From assembly GCF_050003625.1 (NCBI RefSeq), contig NC_134398.1, positions 23,908,622-23,972,621 of the forward strand: a DNA stretch of 64,000 bases, written 5' to 3'. The position numbers and the translations under genes were made by a program. Source of the stretch: Haematobia irritans. Taxonomy: Eukaryota; Arthropoda; Insecta; Diptera; Muscidae. The notes under the pieces were generated by a model. The model did no database searches, had not been told where the DNA came from, and worked only from the letters and a program-made list of their open reading frames with translations. This document shows positions 21,561 to 32,051 of this stretch, one piece after another; the stretch's first letter is position 1; every line of letters starts with the position of its first letter.

Positions 21561-23038
21561 AAATAAACGAAATTTCATTTTACTGCATTTCCCCACCTAC
21601 TTTACCACAATGGTAACAAAATCCTGGCCCTTGCATACTTTTAGATTTTATTTTCTAAATCAAACAAAAAAATCTTTATTTTTATTTATATATTTCTGTA
21701 GAAATAAACATGAAAAATTATTAACTTTACCCACAAGGGGCACACGGCACACTATTATATAGACATCATAAAACTGTAACAACAAAAATAAAATGAAATT
21801 ATAGTCTCAGCAGGAGCAACAAAATAAAATAAAAATGTGCGAAAAAAATCTTAATACTCTGTTGTGAATATACGACCATTTATGTAGGTAGGAAGGAAGG
21901 ATGGATTGTTGCCTTACTTTTGGTTCATCCCAAAAAATCAACATAAAATTTTTCCTACTTTAACTGGGAGATTGTAAATGTTGTGGCTGTAGTTATTGCC
22001 AAGCGAATGCTTTGGTTTGCTCTAACAAATATACATGCGTATATTGTTGCTGTGAATGATACTTGTTGTTTTGTTTTTCTTTATAGGTGTTGTTGTTTTA
22101 TTTGTTTTTGTATATGTAGTTGGGGTGTATGTGCATGAGTATGTATCTGTGCTATTATTACAGTTGTTAGAATTGTTGAATCTTTTTTTTTGTGTTTTGT
22201 GTAAATCTTTAATTAAAACCGCAATAACCGCAATCTAACATACGCTTGGCAAATGTTGCTATTTTATTTGGTGTCCTTCTATACGTTTCAGTCTCTCCAT
22301 GGTAAGTGAGTTGCTGGCAGTGAAATCTAAGGAGATGTTGTTATGCTATAAAATTCTATTTCTCTATTCTGGGTATCTCACAGGCTGTCTGTATGTCCCT
22401 TTTCACGAAGACAATCAACAATTTTCTACACTTAAATAAAATTGTCATATAAATGTAGACAGACAATTATACAGGCTACCATACTACGATCACTGTTCAA
22501 CATTATAGCATACACAAAGGAGGCGAATACATTTAAAGCATGCATACACACAGGCATACATAAAACAACAACAGCAACAACAGCGAAATATTCAAATGAA
22601 CATTTATTACCCTTACCAGTGCATTTAACACGAATAGGACTAGAATGCTTCTTTACTGGTTGGTAGGCACTTCCCCTGCTAGTGTCGTACTATAGTTTGT
22701 CATTGTTGTTATTTTTTTTTTGTTTGTTTTTTGTTTTGGAAACTCATGTATGTTTAAAAGAATTGTAGTTCTATGCTCTATGGCATAATAAAAAAATACA
22801 AAAAATAATTCTAAAATATTTGGCCAAAAAGTATACAACACAAAATTGTTGCAATTAAAATTCAAATAGCTTGCGGTGGTTGGATGCAAGTGTGAAATGT
22901 TTTCAAATATTTGTATTGAAGTAAATGCTGAAAAACAAAACTAAAACTAAAAAATATTAGTCGGGCTCTTGGATTATAGTGAGAGTATTCCACAAAAATA
23001 AAAAAACAAGGAGAATGTGAAGAAAAAATTTGTTCAAG
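21561..23038. other. AT-rich DNA without recognised gene
   Basis: Contains a motif copy at 21633-21644, poly-T and GTT-rich runs, and short frames (for example 22056-22238 and 22442-22666) with no family resemblance. I see nothing else to annotate. Confidence 0.5.
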
Positions 23039-23999
23039 GTCATAAAAAAGGTCAAATCTGGGGATCGGTTTATATGGGGGTTATATATAATTATGGACTG
23101 ATATGAACCAATTCCTGCATGGTTGTTGGATACCATATACTAACATCACGTAACAAATTTCATCCGAATCGGATGAAATTTGCTCTTCCAAGGGGCTCTG
23201 AAGGTCAAATCTGGGGATCGGTTAATATGAGGGCTAAATATAATTATGGACCGATTTCGACCAATGTTTGTATGGGTGTTTGAGGCCATATATTAACACC
23301 ACGTACCAAATATCAACTGAATCAGATGAATTTTGGTCTTCCAAAAGGCTCCGGAGGTCAAATCTGGTGATCGGTTTATATGGCGGCTATATATAATTAA
23401 GAACCAATGTGGACCATTTTTGCATGGTCATTAGAGACCATATACTAACACCATGTACTAAATTTCAGCCGGATCGGATGAAATTTGCTTCTCTTAGGGG
23501 CTCCGCAAGCCAAATCGGGGGATCGGTTTATATGGGGGCTATATATAATTATGGACCGATGTGGACCAATTTTTGCATGGTTGTTAGAGATATAGTAACA
23601 CCATGTACCAAATTTCAGCCGGATCGGATGAAATTTGCTTCTCTTAGAGGCAGGGCTGTGGATCCGGAGTCGGAATCGGAATCGGAGTCTTAGAGTCGGA
23701 GTCTGAAGATTTTGCTGGAGTCGGAGTCGTAAAAATTTTGCTCGACTCCGAATCCGGCTAAACCATATTTTTTAAAACACTTCACATTTTTGTAACTAAG
23801 CAAGTTTTTACGCAAATTAGTTTCCATTGCGTTATTCATTCGATCAATGTACAGCATGTTTGTAAATGAAAATCAACTTCCAATTACGGCTATCTTTTTA
23901 TGTTTCCTAGAATGTTAGACTAGCAGATGGACTGGATCGATCCATTTTAATACCCGAAATTATTTTTTTTTTATTTTATTTTAAGGCCATATACATATG

Positions 24000-25605
24000 T
24001 GGAATATTGACAGAAAATTTTTTCAAAGTTGTTTTTTATAGAAAATTTTGTCAAAATGTTATTTCTATAAAAAGTTTTGTCAAAATTTTATTTCTATAGC
24101 AAATTTTGTCAAAATTTTATTTCTATAATAAATTTATTCAAAATTTTATTACTATAGAAATATTTTTTCTATAGAAAATTTTGTCAAAATTTTATTTCTA
24201 TAGAAAATTGAGTCAAAATTTTGTTTTTATAGAATATTTTGCAATATTTTATTTCTATAGAAAATTTTGCAAAAGTTTGTTACACACATTTTTTTTTAAA
24301 TTTTATTTCTATTAATATTTTATTTTTATAAAAATTTAAGTCAAAATTTTATATCTATAGAAAATTTTGCCAAAATTTTATAGTAATAGATTTTTTATTA
24401 GAAAATTTGGTCAAAATTTTATTTCTATAGAAAATTTTGCCAAAATTTTATAGTAATAAATTTTTTAATAGAAAATTTTGCCAAAATTTAATTTCTATAG
24501 AAAATTTTGTTTCTGTAGAATATTTTGCAGAATTTTATTTACTACACAAAAATTTTTCTAAAATTGTATTTTTATTGATAATTTTTTCAAAATTTTATGC
24601 CTATAAGAAAAAATTTTCAAATTTTATTTCTATAGCAAATTTTCTCAAAAATTTTTTTCTTACTGATGCTCACTGCTATAAAAAATGTATTCGAAATTTT
24701 ATTACTATAGATATATTTTTTTCTATATAAAATTTAGTCAAAATTTTATTTCTATTGAAAATTGAGCCAAATTTTTGTTTCTATAGAATATGTTATTTTG
24801 CAAAATTTTATTTCTATAGAACATTTTGCAAAATTTTGTTTGCTACACATTTTGTTTTTAAATTGTATTTCTATTGATAACTTTTTCAAACTTTTATTTC
24901 TATAAAAATGTTTGCCAAATTTTATTTCTATAAAAATTTTATTCAAAATTTTATATCTATATATCAAAATTTGATTTCTATAAAAATTTTTTCCAAAATT
25001 TTATTTCTATAGAAAATTTTGCCAAAATTTTATAGTAATAAATTTTTTTAATAGAAAATTTTGCCAAAATTTAATTTCTATAGAAATTTTTAGTCAAAAT
25101 TTTGTTTCTGTAGAATATTTTGCAGAATTTTATTTACTACACAAAAATTTTTCTAAAATTGTATTTTTATTGATAATTTTTTCAAAATTTTATGCCTATA
25201 AGAAAAAATTGTCAAATTTTATTTCTATAGCAAATTTTCTCAAACATTTTTTTCTTACCGATGCTCACTGCTATAAAAAATGTATTCGAAATTTTATTAC
25301 TATAGAAATATTTTTTTCTATATAAAATTTAGTCAAAATTTTATTTGTATTGAAAATATAGCCAAAATTTTGTTTCTATAGAATATGTTATTTTGCAAAA
25401 TTTTATTTCTATAGAACATTTTGCAAAATTTTGTTTGCTACACATTTTGTTTTTAAATTGTATTTCTATTGATAACTTTTTCAAACTTTTATTTCTATAA
25501 AAAATTTTCCAAAATTTTATTTCTATAGAAAATTTAGTCAAAATATTGTTTCTGTAGAAAATTTTGCATAATTTTATTTACTAGACAAAAATTTTTCCAA
25601 AATTG
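24000..25605 (-). repeat. 29-bp array inside the hAT element
   Basis: Degenerate 29-bp monomers. A block of about 595 bp is duplicated in tandem: the marker GATGCTCACTGC recurs at about 24665 and 25260. The array abuts a minus-strand family B head, so read from the head the monomers run CTATAGAAATAAAATTTTG. Confidence 0.9.
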
Positions 25606-25862
25606 TATGCTCACTGATGCTCACTGCTAAGTCGAAAACTTGTAGAAATGACTCAAATTTTCAAAATTTTCAATGAATGAATCATAAATGCATTTTTGCG
25701 AAATTGTCTAAACAATTATAAATATTTCCAAAATATTGCCCGAGATTTTGTAGAAGTCTGATTTGAGATTTTATCAAAATGTAGATCTTAATACAAAGTT
25801 GTGTAGAGTATATTATAATCGGCCCGCCCAACTTTACACTTTCCTTGCATTTTTATTTTTTG
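25606..25862 (-). mobile_element. Family B head, copy B2
   Basis: The reverse complement of the B1 lead-in, from CACTGCTAAGTCG through GGCCCGCCCAACTTT to TTCCTTGC. The point where the array begins is the same CGACTAAGCAGTG where copy B1 goes straight on without an array. Confidence 0.8.
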
Positions 25863-26643
25863 TTAAAATTGTGTTACGCCCCATAACGTTAGATTTAAAT
25901 TTAAAGTACATAGATTTTGTCTAAATCGATTCAGATTCAAATTCATGCATATGGGAATATAAACGTTTATATAGCCCGAAACAAATTTAAAGGTTTTGAG
26001 ATAGTATCAATAATTTTGGTCCACAAATACATATACTGTTGGTATCTTCTCATATTATGATAGGTATTTATAGCATTATTTTATTTATTAAACATTGCCC
26101 TAAATTTGAAATATAGAGTTTAATTGGCGTCTAATGTGAAATTAAGACCTTTTTTTGCACATATAAATAAATAGGATACTTTATATCGATCCACTTACGG
26201 TACCCCCACAATAGAACTACAAATTAGTGGTATTAAAATGAGATTTAGTTATATTACCCGGAGTCGGAGTCGAGCTGATGAAAAATGCTGGAGTCGGAGT
26301 CGAGCAACATTGGCTCGACTCCACAGCCCTGCTTAGAGGGTCTGCAAGCCAAATTTGGGGGTCCGTTTATATGGGGGCTATACGTAAAAGTGGACCGATA
26401 TGGCCCATTTGCAATACCATCCGACCTACATCGATAACAACTACTTGTGACAAGTTTCAAGTCGATAGCTTGTTTCGTTCGGAAGTTAGCGTTATTTCAA
26501 AAGACGGACGGACATGCTCAGATCGACTCAGAATTTCACCACGACCCACAATATATATACTTTATGGGGTCTTAGAGCAATATTTCGATGTGTTACAAAC
26601 GGAATGACAAAGTTAATATACCCCCATCCTATGGTGGAGGGTA

Positions 26644-27311
26644 CAAAAAACAGCGTTGTTATTTTTTTTACAATAAAAACAAAATATAAATGACATTGTC
26701 TAGCTTAAATATATTAAAAAAAAAACACTAAGGTCTTGAAATATTTTCTACAATTTCGTTTTTGTATACCTTATTCTTGGTCAATTACTTAGCCACAATT
26801 TTTCTCTTTAAGCAATGTGAGCGACATAAAGAAAAAAAAAACGAAAAGTTACAATTAATGTTAAAATGATTTTTTTTTTTTGTGATCGTCTAGCTGCACC
26901 CAACGGTGAAGAATCCATATAATACTTAATTAGTTGAAATTACTAAAAGAAAATGAATCTAAATGAATCATGTCTGTTTCTTTCTTTCTTACTAGTTTTT
27001 CTTTTTCGTTTTTTTTTAAGACCATGATAAGCTCTCTTTTAGTTAGTGTATGCTAAAATTGATGCTTTCTTTCCTTGCGTTTTTTTTTTCCTTTCGTCTT
27101 TTTTACTATTTAAAATATTTACTTTACTATACAATACAAACAAGCTGAGAAAAAAAAACCAAATGGACTTGTCACTGTTTGGGGGACAATGAGTATATTA
27201 ACGAGGATGTTTTAAGAAGTTTGGGGAAAAAATTGTGTAGAAATGGCCTCAGGTTGGGTGCCAATTTTCATATATATGCAATGAAACTCTCTCTCTCTCT
27301 CTCTCTTCATC
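26644..27311. other. AT-rich DNA, (CT)n run
   Basis: Poly-A and poly-T tracts and a CT microsatellite (about 27288-27307). No gene seen. Confidence 0.5.
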
Positions 27312-27321
27312 AGTTAACTAG
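27312..27321. repeat. Target duplication of the LINE, left
   Basis: AGTTAACTAG, repeated exactly at 31503-31512. It brackets the whole composite and shows that it entered as one retrotransposition. Confidence 0.9.
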
Positions 27322-27640
27322 GTTAGGTTAGGTTAAAGTGGCAGCCCGATTAACCCTCTAATGTCCAATCCCGCTTTTAGGCGGACTTCAATAAATAAGG
27401 AAGCCCTTAGTAAACCACACCTTAAGAACACAAAAATGGGTAAAATAAAAAGAAAACGTAGTTGAAACTGTTCAAGAGACTTTGCAGCATATACTGAATT
27501 TTACTGTATAAAATTTCCTTGTTTACTTTTCATGCTTTTGTGTCGTTAACATTAAATATTTAAACAGCTGTCCAAAAAATTGGGGCATTAGAGGGTTAAG
27601 TTTCAGGCTCACTTAGACTATTCAGTCCATTGTGATACCA
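27322..27640 (-). repeat. LINE 3' tail shared with the SINEs
   Basis: Read on the minus strand it goes TGGTATCACAATGG, AGTCTAAGTGAGCCTG, CGGGCTGCCAC, then CCTAA repeats, as in SINE copy 2 from 20554 to 20615. The MITE at 27354-27595 sits inside it. Confidence 0.85.
27354..27595. mobile_element. piggyBac-type MITE
   Basis: 242 bp with TTAA on both sides (27350-27353 and 27596-27599) and terminal inverted repeats CCCTCTAATG.. and ..CATTAGAGGG. TTAA duplication plus CCC ends is the piggyBac signature. No coding frame. Confidence 0.9.
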
Positions 27641-27702
27641 CCTTAACTAAATGTACCTATTACATATGAGCACTTCTAGTTTTATTCGCTGAACCTTCTC
27701 CA

Positions 27703-27798
27703 TTATTTGCTTCTGTTGAACCAACCAGATTGTTCCAACAACATTAGCAGACTGCTTAGGTTAATGTTTTCAAGGTTCGCCAGTAATCTAAAGCTATA
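27703..27798 (-). pseudogene. LINE ORF2 C-terminal end
   Basis: About 31 codons ending at TAA (27703-27705). They continue in frame from the segment beyond the mariner insertion once one TA copy is discounted, passing from ILGA into YSFRLL. That restored phase confirms the mariner hit the LINE coding region. Confidence 0.75.
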
Positions 27799-27952
27799 AA
27801 GGGTGATACGGTCAAAATTTGGTCAAGGGAAAACGCGTGTAAATCGGTGAAATCGTTTATTTAAAAAATCAAATTAAATTTCTTTTTCAAGTTCAATTAG
27901 TATAAAATTCAGGAAAAATATTCAGTTAGGCTTTCGCTTTTCCAAATCCGAA

Positions 27953-28724
27953 TTACCGGGCCTCACGCTTAACACCTGCCATCAGATTTTGTACAGCCAC
28001 CTTGTCCACCTTCTTCGCCGCAGAAAGCCAGTTTGCCTTTAACTGCTGCTCGTCCTTAGCAGTTTTTTTGGTCTTCTTTAGGTTCCGCTTGACAATAGCC
28101 CAGTATTTCTCAATTGGGCGGAGCTCTGGCGTGTTGGGAGGGTTCTTGTCCTTGGGAACCACCTGCACGTTGTTGGCGGCGTACCACTCCATGGCCTTTT
28201 TACCGTAATGGCAAGATGCCAAATCTGGCCAAAACAGTACGGAACAGTACGTGTTTCTTCAGGAAAGGCAGCAGACGTTTATTCAAACACTCTTTCACGT
28301 AAATTTCTTGGTTGACAGTCCCGGAAGCTATGAAAATGCTGCTTTTCAAGCCACAGGCACAGATGGCTTGCCAAACCAGATATTTCTTTGCGAACTTTGA
28401 CAGTTTTATGTGCTTGAAAATATCTGCTACCTTTCCCCTTCCTTTTGCCGTATAAAACTCCTGTCCCGGAAGCTGCTTGTAGTCGGCTTTGACGTAGGTT
28501 TCGTCGTCCATTACCACGCAGTCAAACTTCGTCAGCATCGTCGTGTACAGCCTCCGGGATCGCGCTTTGGCCGTCGTATTTTATTTATCATCGCGATTTG
28601 GAGTCACTACCTTCTTTTAAGTCGATAGTCTGGCTCGTTTTTTGGCTCGATGCACGGTTGTAGACGATACATCCAGCTTATTTGCGGCATCTCGGAGAGA
28701 GAGGTTAGGGTTTCGCTTGAAACT
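27953..28724 (-). pseudogene. Broken DD37E transposase
   Basis: Read on the minus strand: a helix-turn-helix remnant (LRDAANKLDVSS..VHRAKK) at about 28617-28724, then after a damaged stretch the first catalytic Asp in VVMDDETY with KADYKQLPGQEF, then FWPDLASCHY with the second Asp, then NPPNTPELRPIEKYW with the Glu. Exactly 37 residues separate the second Asp from the Glu, which places it in the DD37E group of insects. A 10-bp duplication of ACAGTACGGA near 28231-28250 shifts the frame just before the second Asp. The C terminus is nearly complete (NLMAGVK). It encodes no working enzyme. Confidence 0.92.
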
Positions 28725-29345
28725 AAAGTTTATTTCTATAGAAAAATTTTACAAAAATTGTTGTTTTTGATCTCAGCTTAAAGCCATGCATTGACTAAAC
28801 TACAAGTGTAGCTTAACCAACAGAGGAAAAGTATGCTTGTCAAATTTATTTGGGCAAAGCCCTATATACTGCAAGATGGTTGGATGTACAGCTGTTTCGG
28901 AATTACCACATTCCTCATCAGCATCCTCTACTTGCAGCAAAACTATCAACCAATTATGAGAATAAATTCGGGTAATTCACTCAACCCAAAGTGAACTGCA
29001 CCTGAACCTTCCGAAAAAAGGTTTGATAGTCGGCTACTGCCTAAACAAATTTGCAAGCATATCTCTTTTCCTTTGCCAAACTCAAATCATCGATTTGTAT
29101 GTAGTTGGCTGGGTTTGTTTTTGAGCGTGCTTCCACTGTCTTTTCGGAAGGTTCAGGTGCAGTTCACTTTGGGTTGAGTGAATTACCCGAATTTATTCTG
29201 ATAATTGGTTGATAGTTTTGCTGCAAGTAGAGGATGCTGATGAGGAATGTGGTAATTCCGAAACAGCTGTACATCCAATCATCTTGCAGTCTATAGGGCT
29301 TTGCCCAAATAAATTTGCTTGGACGGCATTTTGACAACTGAAGAG
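28725..29345. mobile_element. Long inverted-repeat (foldback) insertion in the mariner
   Basis: Arms at 28841-29016 and 29141-29317 (about 176 bp each) are near-perfect reverse complements around a spacer of about 125 bp. The left flank carries one and a half 29-bp monomers and the ATCTCAGCTTAAAG..CAAG module seen three times in the 57-60 kb array. The left arm (plus) and right arm (minus) keep the same open frame of about 50 residues, probably a side effect of the palindrome. No transposase is present. Confidence 0.8.
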
Positions 29346-29753
29346 TGAATTCCAAAATCAAAATAGGAACAACATTCTACACACACACACACACACCTTC
29401 CAAATGAGGGGTGTTCAGGTTTTTTAAATGCAAAATTGAAAGAAATACGTCAAGTTTATATTGACCAAATTTTGACCGTATCACCCTTTATGCCCCCAAA
29501 ATTTGCTTACGCCTTACACAAAATGCAGGACACTCACACAAGAGGCCTTTAATTGATTCCCCCTCCTCCGCATCATACAGTAGTCATTATACTTCGCACC
29601 AATAGTTTTTGCAAAATCGCTAATCAGACAGCGACCCGTTATAGCAGATATCAGGAGTGAAATCTAATGTCTTGAGAACACTAGCATATCTAGTGTGCGG
29701 TTTAAGTTTAAATGGAGCCATATTTGTTTGGTGTCGTTACAACCCTTGTAATT

Positions 29754-30425
29754 CTACCATCGAACATTTGTCATCATGACAGCCTTCTCACGCAGTAAAA
29801 GCTTGCGGGTAGCCAGGGGCATACCAACAGATTCTAGTTCCCCTGGAATATGTAGAGTAGTTCCTAGCCTTGCTAACTCATCCGCTTCACAGTTCCACGG
29901 TATGTTCCTAAGGCCAGTCACCCGTATTAGGTGAATATTGTACTGCTCAGCCATTTCGGTGGGAGATTTGCGGCAGTCGATGGCCGTTTTCGATTTAAGG
30001 AACACAGAATCCAAGGATTTTGTTGCAGGTTGACTGTCTGAGTATATATTAATGCCAATATTGCTTGGAGCATTACTTCTCAGCCAATTCACCACTTCTC
30101 TTATTGCTAATATTTCAGCCTGAAAAACACTACAGTGATCAGGTAATCTTTTCGCTATTCGAAGTTCCAGATCTTTTGAATATACTCCGAAACCCACTTG
30201 GCCATCCAATTTGGAGCCATCAGTGTAGAAATCTATATATCTTTTATTCCCCGGGGTCCGTGTATACCACACCTCACTGTTGGGAATTAGAGTCTCAAAC
30301 TTATTGTCGAAAAGTGGTTTCGCCCGAGTGTAAACCACTACGTTTGGCACATCTGGCATTATTTTGAGGACCAAACTGTGACCGTATCTTTTTTCCGACC
30401 ACAGCAATAGCTCGCGCAACCGCAC
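29754..30425 (-). pseudogene. LINE RNase H domain
   Basis: 223 open codons on the minus strand. RNase H motifs are in order: YTDGS, FQAEILAI, YSDSQ, and NCEADELAR. These supply the D-E-D-D set. The frame is joined upstream to the RT end only by a frameshift near 30430, because LSVMLHLLPLDILG lies in another phase (30301-30531). Downstream the C terminus continues toward 29491, again with shifts. In the intact element this domain would degrade RNA after reverse transcription; here it is a relic. Confidence 0.9.
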
Positions 30426-30550
30426 AGCCGTTATTGCAGCTGGCGGCTTGGCCCAAAATGTCTAAAGGCAATAGATGCAGCATGACACTAAGGGAATCTG
30501 TTTCTGTCTTACACCTGAGATACACAAGCAAGCCATACGTTGAACTTTAT

Positions 30551-31490
30551 CTAAACTTGTCGGCTGCTGAAGGGCCGGCACCAGACCACAACACCATATA
30601 GCATTGTAGGTCTAACAACTGCCGTGTACAGCCAATGCACAATTTTCGATTTTAGTCCCCACTTTTTTCCTATTGCCTTTTTAAACGAGTACAAAGCTAC
30701 CGCCCTTCCTCCAATATTTAACTTAAAGTTCAGCTTCCTGTCCAAAATAACGCCAAGGTATTTTGCACACTCGCAAAGGGAATTTCAATACCTCTTAAGG
30801 ATATGGGCTTAACCGTGGGAGTCTTGCGGTCTTTGCAGTACATGACTAGTTCTGTCTTTGCAGGATTTATCCCAAGACCATTATCTTTCGCCCATTTCTC
30901 AGTCATCCGCAGGGCTCTCTGTATAATATCTCTGATTGTGGATGCGAATTTTCCCCTGACTGCTAGCGCCACATCATCTGAGTATGCCACCAATTTTTTG
31001 TTTGTTTTTTTTTTTCTAGGGAAACCAGATGGTTTTTTATAGCAACATTCCAAAGAAGAGGTTCAAAATAACGCCAAGGTATTTGGCACACTCGCAAAGG
31101 GAATTTCAATACCTCCTAAGGATATGGGCTTAACCGTGGGAGTTTTGCGATCTTTGCAGTACATGACTAGTTCTGTTTTAGCAGGATTTATCCCAAGACC
31201 ATTATCTTTCGCCCATTTCTCAGTCATCCGCAGGGCTCTCTATATAATATCTCTGATTGTGGATGGGAATTTTCCCCTGACTGCTAGCGCCACATCATCT
31301 GAGTATGCCACCAGCTTTTTGTTTGTTTTTTTCTAGGGAAACCTGATGATTGTTTATAGCAACATTCCAAAGAAAAGGTGATAGCAATCCTCTTTGGGGA
31401 GTACCTCTGTTCGCATACCTTTGTATGTTTGCTTGTCCTAGTGTGTCTGAAATACGTCTCTTCATTAGAAGTTCGTCTAACTGCCAAAGT
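30551..31490 (-). pseudogene. LINE reverse transcriptase fragments
   Basis: From the 5' side: GTPQRGLLSPF near 31400 (usual GCPQGG..SPLLW), then LVAYSDDVAL at about 30990 with Ser in place of Ala in the YADD box, KTELVMYCKDRKTP, and the thumb region LYTAVVRPTMLYG near 30580. A 321-bp tandem duplication (30743-31063 and 31064-31384) repeats the YSDD region, and several frameshifts break it. Confidence 0.88.
30743..31384. repeat. 321-bp tandem duplication within the LINE RT
   Basis: CAAAATAACGCCAAGG recurs at 30743 and 31064, and the two copies match at all but scattered positions. It arose in or before this insertion and helps show the element is dead. Confidence 0.9.
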
Positions 31491-31560
31491 ATACCAGGAT
31501 CAAGTTAACTAGATATTCCTGTTTATTTACATAGGAAAAGAAAAATATATTTTAAGTGTA

Positions 31561-32049
31561 CACTCAAAAAAAAAGAGAACTCTCTATTTCACTAAAGCCA
31601 ATTTAACTTTATTTCAGCTCATGGAATTATTATGTTTGGAGAAAGTTTCCTTTACTCTAATAATTTGTTTGTGTACGTTAGTTAAATTAACTAAAACCGA
31701 GGAAAAAAATATTCTCAAATAAAGCATAAAGATTAACTAAATTCGTGTCTTCCACAAATTTTACCAAAAATGCGTCCATCATGAACTTCGTATGTCACTA
31801 AAGACATTCTTGCAATTTTGAACTCCAAGTTTTTCCTTCAAACTACAAAATTTTCTTTAACAAGTGAAAAAACTTAGTTATGTCTAATAAATTTCCTTGA
31901 ATTTGTCGACAAATATTTACTTATTTTTATGACATCGGTGTGATGCCAACGTTTGTAATACTGTTTAGTTAAAATTTTCCACAAATATTCAAAATTTTCT
32001 AAAATTAACCGAAAGTTTTCTTCCTGGTGGGTTCACTGTTTTTTCAGTG
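31561..32049. mobile_element. TA-inserting MITE
   Basis: 489 bp between TA (31559-31560 and 32050-32051). Terminal inverted repeats CACTCAAAAAAAAAGAGAAC and, at the other end, GTTCACTGTTTTTTCAGTG. AT-rich, no frame. Confidence 0.8.
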
Positions 32050-32051
32050 TA

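Larger units (their letters stand above)
23651..26331. mobile_element. Non-autonomous hAT-type element
   Basis: An 8-bp target duplication CTTAGAGG (23643-23650 and 26332-26339) and terminal inverted repeats CAGGGCTGTGGA.. and ..TCCACAGCCCTG identify a hAT-superfamily insertion. Both ends carry repeats of GGAGTCGGAGTCG. The 2681-bp interior has no transposase frame; most of it is a nested, minus-strand family B head plus a 29-bp array. Whether that cargo jumped in or was carried in cannot be told from this copy alone. Confidence 0.9.
23039..26643 (+). mobile_element. Modular repeat family A, copy A2 (5'-truncated, interrupted)
   Basis: Begins abruptly inside a tandem unit (GTCAAATCTGGGG) with no head, continues through about four units, is split by the hAT element at 23651-26331, and ends with the tail GACGGACGGACATGC and ATGGTGGAGGGTA. 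Confidence 0.85.
27799..29488 (-). mobile_element. DD37E Tc1/mariner-superfamily element
   Basis: A 1690-bp element between TA duplications (27797-27798 and 29489-29490) with terminal inverted repeats of about 28 bp beginning AAGGGTGATACGG. It holds a broken transposase on the minus strand. The N-terminal side is disrupted by an inverted-repeat insertion (about 28725-29345). Confidence 0.92.
27322..31502 (-). mobile_element. 5'-truncated RNase H-bearing LINE (LOA/I-group like)
   Basis: Minus-strand LINE bracketed by the 10-bp duplication AGTTAACTAG. From its 5' side it reads: reverse transcriptase pieces, RNase H, a Cys-rich C terminus (LLCECPAF) and stop (27703-27705), a short 3' UTR, then a tail identical in kind to the SINE tail and ending in CCTAA repeats. 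It is split by the mariner-type element at 27799-29488, removal of which restores the reading frame across the TA, and by the MITE at 27354-27595. A 321-bp stretch of RT is duplicated. Several frameshifts make it dead. The clade is suggested by RNase H plus RT style, not proven. Confidence 0.88.

Noticed and set aside
25606..25862. Helitron 3' end with a canonical CTRR terminus in family A or B
   Set aside because: There is a hairpin near the head end but the following bases read CTTA rather than CTRR in the copies examined; only the weaker DINE/Helentron resemblance is kept.
28002..28628. Plus-strand frames opposite the DD37E transposase
   Set aside because: Shadows of the minus-strand coding sequence.
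29164..29361. 65-residue minus-strand frame in the inverted-repeat arm
   Set aside because: The same phrase is readable in both arms because they are reverse complements; no known domain and no independent support.
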